NCBI GenBank assembly: GCA_013695245.1 | Contig: JACDAW010000141.1 | Coordinates: 1 to 7,178 of the forward strand | Source of the DNA: Pyrinomonadaceae bacterium | Lineage (GTDB): Bacteria > Acidobacteriota > Blastocatellia > Pyrinomonadales > Pyrinomonadaceae | Direction: 5' to 3' | DNA: 7,178 nucleotides | Part shown: positions 1 through 5,388 of the stretch, in pieces | Layout of the letters: each line of letters begins with the position of its first letter | Position numbering within the stretch: the stretch's first letter is position 1 | Notes under the pieces: generated by a model | Told to the model about the DNA's origin: nothing | The model's database searches: none | Seen by the model: only the letters and a program-made list of their open reading frames with translations | Made by a program: the position numbers and the translations under genes

Positions 1-1380
1 GTTTAAGGCCGTGATATTGCCTTGCGTCAAGATAGGCTTGATGTAAGCGCGTTGAGCGAGCTGGGCGAGCAAGGTTTCAAGCGACGAACCGTAACGCTCC
101 TGAATGTTGCGCGATTCGGCTTCCGGCAAAGTGGCCAGCAGGCGGTCAGGGCCGGAAATGTAGCTGATCATCACGACGGCCTTGCCAACCGTGAGCGCGC
201 TCGAATCCGTGTCGAGCGGCAACACGGGAAGGCTTTCGGGCGTTGCTTTCGGATCAAGTTGGCACACGGCCAAGTCATCGCGCTGCGAAGAATTCTTTAT
301 GCGAAGCGAAATTTGCTGGCGTTGATTCGGGAAGAAAGCGACGAGACTTTTCAGCTTCGGTCGCCCGTTTACGCTCGCGCTTAAATATTGCGCGCGTTCG
401 TCCGCCGCCCAAGGCTGCACGGCAACGTGCCAGTTCGTCAGAACATATCCGCCGCCGACGTGAAAACCTGTGCCGACGAACGGGCGTTCGTAGATCGCGC
501 CGTTGCCTTCGGTGGTTAGAGTTTCTCCCGCGCCGCCCGTGTCTGCCGTTGTCGCCGCGCCCTCCTCAGTAGTGGTCGGTGGTATCGTCGCGTCCGGGTA
601 ACGAAGCGGGCGATTTGAGTTTGGTTCGATGAAGAAGTAAGAACCGGCGATCATGCAGACGCCGTTGCCGTAGGCGCTGCCGAGTTGCGGGGCGAGCGAG
701 AGGCTCGAACGAATCTCATTGTTAGCGTCGTCAATCGTCGTGATCTGCGAGTTAGCGCGGCGCATCTGTTCGCCCATCTCGGCAAGTCGCTCGTTCTGCT
801 CTTGAATGCGGCGGCGACTCTCCTTGATCTCTTTGTAAGTAGCGAAACCGAAATAAAGCATTCCGCCGACGAGCGAGACGGCGATGAGGAGCACGACGAT
901 CTTCGTCAGTGGGCTTATTTCGCGGACAAGCTCGCGCGTAAACTCGCGCAGAAAAACTTTGGCATCGTCGCGTCGTGAGGTCGCTGCCGCCTCAAGCGCG
1001 GCGTGTTCGATGAACGGGGCGACGTGAATTGGCGATTGATTTCCTTGCGCCAGCGTCGCGGGCGACGCGCCGACGGGAAAGAACTGCAATACGAGTTCGG
1101 TTGAGCCGACTTCGACGCGGTCGCCGTCTTCAATAATTGCGCCCACAACCATCGGCGCGTTGTTATGTGTAATGGAAATTGAGCGGTTGAAATCCGCAAC
1201 GCGGTAATATCCGTTGGAGCATGCAAGCTCAAGCAATGCGCCGGATTGAAAGGGGAGGAGGGAAGCGTGAAGCCGCAGATCGCTTTCTTCGCTTGAGCCG
1301 ATCTTGATACGATCTTGCGTCAGCACTTCGGTGTGCTTGTCGGGGCCGACTTCGATGTGAATTACAAGACCGTTTGCCAT
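1..1380 (-). CDS. FHA-like / transmembrane / trypsin-like serine protease (partial, C-terminus off left edge)
   Basis: Reading the minus strand from the ATG at 1380 gives 460 uninterrupted codons to base 1, so the gene continues beyond the window. Residues 1-101 resemble an FHA fold: IKIGSSEESDLRL near 25-37 and the typical late strand pair EDGDRVEVGSTELVL at 84-98. The usual GR arginine and Ser-x-x-His are missing. Residues about 161-180 form one hydrophobic membrane helix, followed by a charged coiled-coil stretch (about 181-225) and a Thr/Gly/Ala-rich linker (about 263-296). A trypsin-like (S1C/HtrA-type) protease domain starts near 300: GTGF at 303-306, TNWHV with catalytic His318, and RDDLAV with probable catalytic Asp369. 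The nucleophilic serine would lie past the edge, so activity cannot be judged. The likely topology is FHA-like domain in the cytoplasm and protease in the periplasm, which is inference. An in-frame ATG at 1440 is an alternative start, but it sits almost on the predicted promoter. The gene is divergent from the M16 peptidase genes. Confidence 0.88.
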   Translation of the reverse strand, partial: MANGLVIHIEVGPDKHTEVLTQDRIKIGSSEESDLRLHASLLPFQSGALLELACSNGYYRVADFNRSISITHNNAPMVVGAIIEDGDRVEVGSTELVLQFFPVGASPATLAQGNQSPIHVAPFIEHAALEAAATSRRDDAKVFLREFTRELVREISPLTKIVVLLIAVSLVGGMLYFGFATYKEIKESRRRIQEQNERLAEMGEQMRRANSQITTIDDANNEIRSSLSLAPQLGSAYGNGVCMIAGSYFFIEPNSNRPLRYPDATIPPTTTEEGAATTADTGGAGETLTTEGNGAIYERPFVGTGFHVGGGYVLTNWHVAVQPWAADERAQYLSASVNGRPKLKSLVAFFPNQRQQISLRIKNSSQRDDLAVCQLDPKATPESLPVLPLDTDSSALTVGKAVVMISYISGPDRLLATLPEAESRNIQERYGSSLETLLAQLAQRAYIKPILTQGNITALN

Positions 1381-1394
1381 CGGGCAATTAAAAT

Positions 1395-1404
1395 TCCTTA
1401 CCTT
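1395..1404 (-). promoter_or_regulatory. Ribosome binding site for the FHA-protease gene
   Basis: On the minus strand the sequence AAGGTAAGGA lies 14 bases before the ATG at 1380. The spacing is longer than ideal, but this is the only purine-rich site nearby. No such site precedes the alternative in-frame ATG at 1440, so it favours the 1380 start. Confidence 0.45.
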
Positions 1405-1407
1405 GAA

Positions 1408-1429
1408 TGGCGACCAAGAAGTGTCGCCA
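1408..1429. repeat. 7-bp perfect inverted repeat in the leader of the FHA-protease gene
   Basis: TGGCGAC (1408-1414) and GTCGCCA (1423-1429) are perfect inverted copies around an 8-base loop. The repeat lies between the predicted minus-strand promoter and the ribosome site of the FHA-protease gene. It could form an RNA hairpin in that leader or be an operator half-site pair. No T-run follows on either strand, so it is not a terminator. A 7-bp repeat can also arise by chance. Confidence 0.4.
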
Positions 1430-1440
1430 AGAAACATCAT

Positions 1441-1468
1441 TCTATAACAGAGTTGTATTTACGGGCAA
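1441..1468 (-). promoter_or_regulatory. Candidate sigma-70-type promoter for the FHA-protease gene
   Basis: On the minus strand TTGCCC (1468-1463) and TATAGA (1446-1441) match the -35 and -10 consensus at 4 of 6 bases each, with a 16-base spacer. Transcription would begin at about 1435, giving a leader of roughly 55 bases before the ATG at 1380. It would also rule out translation from the ATG at 1440. This was assigned by eye only. Confidence 0.4.
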
Positions 1469-1493
1469 AAGAATCGTAGCATCAGGCGAATGC

Positions 1494-1518
1494 TGAAAAC
1501 CGCGCTGGTCTGTTTTCA
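1494..1518. repeat. 7-bp perfect inverted repeat in the divergent intergenic region
   Basis: TGAAAAC (1494-1500) and GTTTTCA (1512-1518) are perfect inverted copies separated by 11 bases. With a one-base bulge the match extends to GCTGAAAAC against GTTTTCAAGC. Its place between the two divergent genes and the 18-base centre-to-centre spacing of the arms would suit a dimeric regulator, but this is inference. A -10-like GATAAT at 1551-1556, without a clear -35 element, is the best plus-strand promoter hint downstream. Confidence 0.35.
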
Positions 1519-1626
1519 AGCTTAAGCGGCGGCAAGTTCCTTATGCGCTTGATAATGGCAACAACTGACGTGAGAGGCGCATCAAAGCCGTCGAGTAGAA
1601 AACGTGAGCGCATCAATTCGTTTCCC

Positions 1627-1630
1627 GGAG
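1627..1630 (+). promoter_or_regulatory. Ribosome binding site deciding the first M16 start
   Basis: GGAG lies 11 bases before the ATG at 1642. The in-frame ATGs at 1543 and 1555 have no comparable site. A start at 1642 also puts a clean signal peptide at the N-terminus, whereas the earlier starts would add 33 or 29 polar, basic residues in front of it. Confidence 0.5.
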
Positions 1631-1641
1631 CACCTAAATTT

Positions 1642-3012
1642 ATGACACGTAGCTTGGTTTTATATGCGGCAATCGGCCTTTCGATGGGGTTGCTTGCCGC
1701 AAATTTTATTTCGACCGCACAAGGGCAAAGCGCAGTGGCGCGTCTCGCCTACCGCGAGCGCAAACTTCCAAACGGCTTGCGCTTGATCAGCCTGCAAGAT
1801 AATTCTACCCCGACCGTTGCCATTCAGGTGTGGTACAAAGTCGGCTCGAAAGACGACCCGGAAGGCCGTAGCGGTTTCGCTCACCTCTTCGAGCATCTCA
1901 TGTTTAAAGAAACGAAGAACATGAAATCGGAGATGCTCGACCGTTTGACGGAAGATGTCGGCGGCGAGAACAACGCTTTTACGGCCGACGATATGACGGT
2001 TTATTACGAAATCGTTCCATCCAATTATCTGGAAACTCTGCTCTGGGCGGAAGCCGACCGCCTCGCATCGCTCAGCGTTGACGATCCCAACTTCAAATCG
2101 GAGCGCGACGTGGTTAAAGAAGAATACCGAGAGCGCGTGCTCGCGTCGCCCTACGGCAAGCTGGGGCTTTTGATCGAACAAAAATCCTTCACCGTTCATC
2201 CTTATCGTCGTCCCGGCATCGGCAATATTGATGAACTGAACGCGGCGACGATTGATGACGTGCGTAAGTTTCACGACACCTTTTATCGCCCCGACAATGT
2301 GACGATGGTCGTCGTCGGTGACTTCGATCAAAAGCAACTCGACGCTTGGGTTGATCGCTATTTCGCACGCATCCCGAAACCTGCTGCGACGCTGCCGCGC
2401 GTCACAATCAAAGAGCCTTCGCGCACAAGCGAGCGGCGTTATGTTGAATACAATAAGAACGTGCCGTTGCCAGCCGTCGCCGTTACATATCTGATTCCGC
2501 CCGCATCAGACGCAGATGCTCCCGCTTTGCAAGTTGCCGAAACGATTCTCTCCGAAGGCGAATCGTCACGCCTCTACCGCGCGCTTGTTTACGAACAACA
2601 ACTCGCTGCTGTGACGGGCGCGAACGCCGATTTGCGCGAAGACACCGGACTCTTTGTGCTGCAAGCGACGATGGCGGGCGGCAAAAAACCTGAAGACGGC
2701 GAGCAAGCGCTTTACAGAGAACTGAAGCGAATGCAGAACGAAACTGTTTCGCCCGCCGAACTCTCAAAGGCGATTAATCAGCTTGTAACCAGCCAGCTCC
2801 GCGAGCGCGAAACCAACAACGGCAAGGCGCTTGCGCTCGGCAGCGCGGCGGTTGTGCAAGGCGACGCTTCGCGCGCCAATTCAGAGATCGAACAGTTGCG
2901 CGCCGTGACTGCGACGGACGTGCAGCGCGTAATGCGCAAATATTTCTCGGACACGAATCGCGTTGTGATCTTTTATCTGCCCGAATCAATGCGCGGAAAG
3001 GAAGGGGAGTGA
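1642..3012 (+). CDS. M16 family zinc metallopeptidase, catalytic subunit, exported
   Basis: This encodes a 456-residue M16B (insulinase/processing-peptidase type) protein from the ATG at 1642; an in-frame ATG at 1543 would make it 489. Residues about 5-28 form a signal peptide ending near TAQG, so the enzyme should act in the periplasm. The inverted zinc motif is HLFEH (His81, Glu84 catalytic base, His85). The third ligand is Glu161 in ERDVVKEE, 76 residues after His85, the spacing known for the family. The second M16 domain (about 255-450) has Val316 and Ala323 where the substrate-binding Arg/Tyr pair should be, so the protein seems unable to hold substrate alone. Its TGA stop overlaps the ATG of the next gene, which encodes the complementary subunit. 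The likely role is cleavage of short peptides or unfolded segments; the substrate is unknown. Confidence 0.92.
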   Translation: MTRSLVLYAAIGLSMGLLAANFISTAQGQSAVARLAYRERKLPNGLRLISLQDNSTPTVAIQVWYKVGSKDDPEGRSGFAHLFEHLMFKETKNMKSEMLDRLTEDVGGENNAFTADDMTVYYEIVPSNYLETLLWAEADRLASLSVDDPNFKSERDVVKEEYRERVLASPYGKLGLLIEQKSFTVHPYRRPGIGNIDELNAATIDDVRKFHDTFYRPDNVTMVVVGDFDQKQLDAWVDRYFARIPKPAATLPRVTIKEPSRTSERRYVEYNKNVPLPAVAVTYLIPPASDADAPALQVAETILSEGESSRLYRALVYEQQLAAVTGANADLREDTGLFVLQATMAGGKKPEDGEQALYRELKRMQNETVSPAELSKAINQLVTSQLRERETNNGKALALGSAAVVQGDASRANSEIEQLRAVTATDVQRVMRKYFSDTNRVVIFYLPESMRGKEGE

Positions 3013-3014
3013 TG
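3002..3014 (+). promoter_or_regulatory. Stop/start overlap with ribosome binding site between the two M16 genes
   Basis: AAGGGGAG (3002-3009) sits just before TGATG. The TGA stop of the first gene (3010-3012) and the ATG of the second (3012-3014) share one A. A GTG at 3009 is in frame with the second gene but lies inside the ribosome site, so ATG 3012 is the better start. The overlap implies translational coupling, as expected for subunits made in equal amounts. Confidence 0.75.
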
Positions 3015-4529
3015 AAAATTTACGACTCAATCTTTCGCCATTCAATTTATAAGTTCCTCTGCGCGTTCGCCGCGCTATCTGTTTTATTGACGCCGATGAT
3101 TTCACAAAGTCAGCAGGAAACTCCACCCGCGCCGTCTCAGCCGCGACCCGCGCGTTTTCCTTCGCCCGTCGAGCGCACGCTGCCAAACGGTCTGCGCGTT
3201 GTCGTGATTGAGAAGAAGGACACGCCGCTTGCCGTCGCACAGCTTTTAATTAAGAACGGCGGCGAGGTTGATCCGCCCGCGCTGGCCGGAGTCGCGCAGA
3301 TGACTGCATCGCTCGTTACGCAAGGAACAGCAACGCTCAGCGCGCCCCAGATCGCCGAGACAATCGAAGCCCTTGGCGGCAAACTCGAATCCGGAGCAAC
3401 TTGGGACGCTTCCATTGTCAACGTTGATGTCGAAGCATCAAAATTAAATCAAGCGATGACGATCTTGGCGGATGTCGTGCGTCGCCCGTCGTTTAAAGAC
3501 GAAGAGATCGAGCGCCTGCGCCAACAAACGCTCGACGGCTTAAGCGTGGCGCTGGAGCAGCCGGGAACTCTCGCGCGCCTCGTCGCCGCCCGCGTCATCT
3601 TCGGCGACACACCTTACGGTCATGCTTTAACGGGCACGCCGCAATCCGTTGCGCGAATCAAGCGCGACGACATCGTTCGGATGCACACTAATATTTACCG
3701 CCCAGACAACGCCGTGTTGGTTGTCGGCGGCGGCGTCCGCGCAGAAGATGTTTTCAGGCTTACACAAAATCTTTTCGGCGATTGGAAAAAGCCGAACGAA
3801 ACTCTTTCGTCAACACCTGTGGCGAGCATGACCAACAGCGCATCAGCCGTTCGCAGTGCTCGCGTTGTGGTTGTTGACAAACCCGATGCCGGTCAAGCGG
3901 CGGTCGTCGTCGCGCGCAAGGGTTTGCGTCGCAGCGACAAAGATTTCTTTCGCGGCATCGTCGCCAATTCCGTGCTCGGACTTGGCTACTCGGCGCGCTT
4001 GAATCAAGAGGTGCGCATCAAACGCGGATTGAGTTACGGCGCGTTTAGTTCGCTCGACGCGCGGCGCGATGTCGGCCCTTTCACAGCCTCGACACAAACC
4101 AAGAATGAGTCGGGCGCGGAGGTCGCCGCGCTTATCGTCGGCGAACTCGAACGCCTTGCCACATCGCCCGTTGTTGAAGCGGAACTTGCGCCGCGCAAGT
4201 CGGCGCTTACCGGAAACTTCGGGCGCAATTTGGAGACGACCGAAGGTTTAGTAAATTTTGTCGCGCGTTTAGCTCTACAGGGTTTGAGTTTCGATGAGAT
4301 CAATCGCTACGTCGGTAACGTGCAAGCCATAACGGGAGAAGACGTGCGGAAGTTTGCTGGCGCGCGGCTCGACGCTAAAGCAGCGAACGTCATTGTCGTC
4401 GGCAATGCGAGTGTGTTTCTCAGCGATCTGCGTAAGCGGTTTTCAAACGTCGAAGTGATTCCGGCAAGCGAACTTGATCTGAATTCTGCTAACCTGCGGC
4501 GTGCTAGCCCAAACGCGGCGGTCAAATAA
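3012..4529 (+). CDS. M16 family peptidase, non-catalytic partner subunit, exported
   Basis: This encodes a 505-residue protein with an N-terminal signal peptide (hydrophobic core about 15-30, cleavage probably near SQSQQ) and a Pro-rich spacer before the first M16 domain (about 53-270). At the zinc-motif position the sequence is QMTAS (96-100), aligned through the shared G-x-A that precedes HLFEH in the upstream protein. All metal ligands and the catalytic glutamate are therefore lost. The second domain (about 283-495) keeps Arg335 and Tyr342 in RIKRGLSY, the R-x6-Y substrate-binding pair of the family, followed by GAFSSLDAR. It therefore supplies the function the upstream catalytic subunit lacks. 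Known bacterial heterodimeric M16B enzymes and mitochondrial processing peptidase divide labour in a comparable way. Translation is coupled to the upstream gene. An independent chaperone-like or binding role is possible but less likely. Confidence 0.92.
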   Translation: MKIYDSIFRHSIYKFLCAFAALSVLLTPMISQSQQETPPAPSQPRPARFPSPVERTLPNGLRVVVIEKKDTPLAVAQLLIKNGGEVDPPALAGVAQMTASLVTQGTATLSAPQIAETIEALGGKLESGATWDASIVNVDVEASKLNQAMTILADVVRRPSFKDEEIERLRQQTLDGLSVALEQPGTLARLVAARVIFGDTPYGHALTGTPQSVARIKRDDIVRMHTNIYRPDNAVLVVGGGVRAEDVFRLTQNLFGDWKKPNETLSSTPVASMTNSASAVRSARVVVVDKPDAGQAAVVVARKGLRRSDKDFFRGIVANSVLGLGYSARLNQEVRIKRGLSYGAFSSLDARRDVGPFTASTQTKNESGAEVAALIVGELERLATSPVVEAELAPRKSALTGNFGRNLETTEGLVNFVARLALQGLSFDEINRYVGNVQAITGEDVRKFAGARLDAKAANVIVVGNASVFLSDLRKRFSNVEVIPASELDLNSANLRRASPNAAVK

Positions 4530-4584
4530 GGAAGCTTTAAGGGTGATTCATATTAAAACGATCAACTGTTAGCGAATAAACGCT

Positions 4585-5241
4585 ATGACGAGAAACTACA
4601 GGTTGATTTTCTTTGTTGGCATCCGCGTTTTGGCGTGTGTCTTTGCCGTTGCTACCTTTATGTTTGCCGCAAAAACGCCGGGTGTGTTTCAAAATGACGA
4701 GAACACCGAAGCGCGCAAGCAGGCTGCCCAGACTGCCGCGCGGCAGCTAACTGATCGCGATCCGCTTGTGCGTCAACGCGCCGCAGAAGAATTGGCAAAG
4801 CTCCCGGCCGTCGAACAACGCAAGCTCGTCGAAGGTTATCGCTTGCAAGAGAAAAACGCGCGCGTGCGTCTCGCGCTCGATTGGGCGCTTTATCGTATGG
4901 GACGAACTGAACGATTGTTCGCCATTGTGCGCGCTCTCAATTCGTCAAGTTCAGAACAAGCACACTCTTATCTTATTCAACTCGACAGTCCCGAACCGCT
5001 CTACATGTTTCTTGAGACAGCAAAAGGGCGCACGCTTGTTGGCTTGCTCGAAGTTTTCGCACGTATCGGAGATAGCGATACGCTGCAAAGAATCAAGCCT
5101 TTTACGAGCGCAGTTGACCTTAAAGTTGCCGACGCCGCGCGTTTCGCTGAAAAGGAAATCTCATTGCGTCTTGCCCAAAACTCAAATGCAACTTCCGCGC
5201 GTCCGCCTCAGACGCCAAACACAAACCCTGCTTCACCATAA
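4585..5241 (+). CDS. Small exported HEAT-repeat-like protein
   Basis: This encodes 218 residues. An N-terminal hydrophobic segment (about 7-29) is a signal peptide or membrane anchor. Residues about 45-197 are almost entirely predicted helix with HEAT-like pairs: the clearest are 51-73 (DRDPLVRQRAAEELAKL, the usual D-x-x-V-R-x-x-A-A pattern) and 80-106 (KNARVRLALDWALYRMG). Weaker units follow at about 108-165 and 178-197. The last 20 residues are a Ser/Thr/Asn/Pro-rich tail, probably disordered. No catalytic motif is visible. HEAT arrays are usually protein-binding scaffolds. The gene follows the M16 pair on the same strand after 55 bases with no terminator in between, and a strong terminator comes after it, so co-transcription is likely. 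No clear ribosome site precedes the ATG at 4585. A later ATG at 4660 would remove most of the signal segment, so 4585 was kept. The specific function is unknown. Confidence 0.82.
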   Translation: MTRNYRLIFFVGIRVLACVFAVATFMFAAKTPGVFQNDENTEARKQAAQTAARQLTDRDPLVRQRAAEELAKLPAVEQRKLVEGYRLQEKNARVRLALDWALYRMGRTERLFAIVRALNSSSSEQAHSYLIQLDSPEPLYMFLETAKGRTLVGLLEVFARIGDSDTLQRIKPFTSAVDLKVADAARFAEKEISLRLAQNSNATSARPPQTPNTNPASP

Positions 5242-5271
5242 GCGATCATTCAGCGCTGAACTTTAGAAAAC

Positions 5272-5304
5272 GAGGAGCAAACCGGTTTGCTCCTCATTGT
5301 TTTT
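5272..5304 (+). terminator. Rho-independent terminator after the M16/HEAT-like gene cluster
   Basis: GAGGAGCAAA (5272-5281) pairs perfectly with TTTGCTCCTC (5286-5295) around a CCGG tetraloop, and TTGTTTTT follows at 5297-5304. An A-run (5267-5270) before the stem also gives a partial T-run on the other strand. The site begins 30 bases after the stop of the HEAT-like gene and separates that transcript from the UbiD-family gene. Confidence 0.85.
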
Positions 5305-5365
5305 GGAAGAATAAATATTAGAGCCGAAAGCGTCGGCGGGGTGCGCCTTTTTGCTGCTATCACGT

Positions 5366-5371
5366 TATACT
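5366..5371 (+). promoter_or_regulatory. Candidate -10 element for the UbiD-family gene
   Basis: TATACT matches the -10 consensus at 5 of 6 bases, 17 bases before the ATG at 5389. No good -35 hexamer is seen at 16-18 bases upstream. If real, the leader would be only about 10 bases, consistent with the absence of a Shine-Dalgarno sequence and possibly a near-leaderless message. Confidence 0.3.
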
Positions 5372-5388
5372 TAATTCCGACAAAAATC

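Noticed and set aside
22..978. Three plus-strand open frames (22-384, 243-572, 685-978)
   Set aside because: They are arginine-rich, overlap each other and lie antisense to the clearly coding FHA-protease frame. They have no recognisable domain.
1381..1440. Start of the FHA-protease at the in-frame ATG at 1440
   Set aside because: It lies at or upstream of the predicted transcription start and has no ribosome site. The FHA-like domain begins naturally after the ATG at 1380.
1543..1641. N-terminal extension of the first M16 protein starting at ATG 1543 or 1555
   Set aside because: It would put 33 or 29 polar, basic residues before the signal peptide, and neither ATG has a ribosome site. ATG 1642 has GGAG at usable spacing. 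It remains possible but is not preferred.
1660..2337. A 225-codon reverse-strand open frame
   Set aside because: It is antisense to the conserved M16 catalytic domain, including the HxxEH region, and its translation shows no family features. It reflects GC-rich codon bias in the real gene.
4766..5266. A 166-codon plus-strand open frame overlapping the HEAT-like gene
   Set aside because: It overlaps the HEAT-like gene in another frame, has no domain or signal features, and would begin inside the coding region of a better-supported gene.
5287..5388. N-terminal extension of the UbiD-family protein
   Set aside because: It would begin inside the terminator hairpin and adds residues with no match to the UbiD N-terminus, which starts at MHPNLRSFLDLL (5389).
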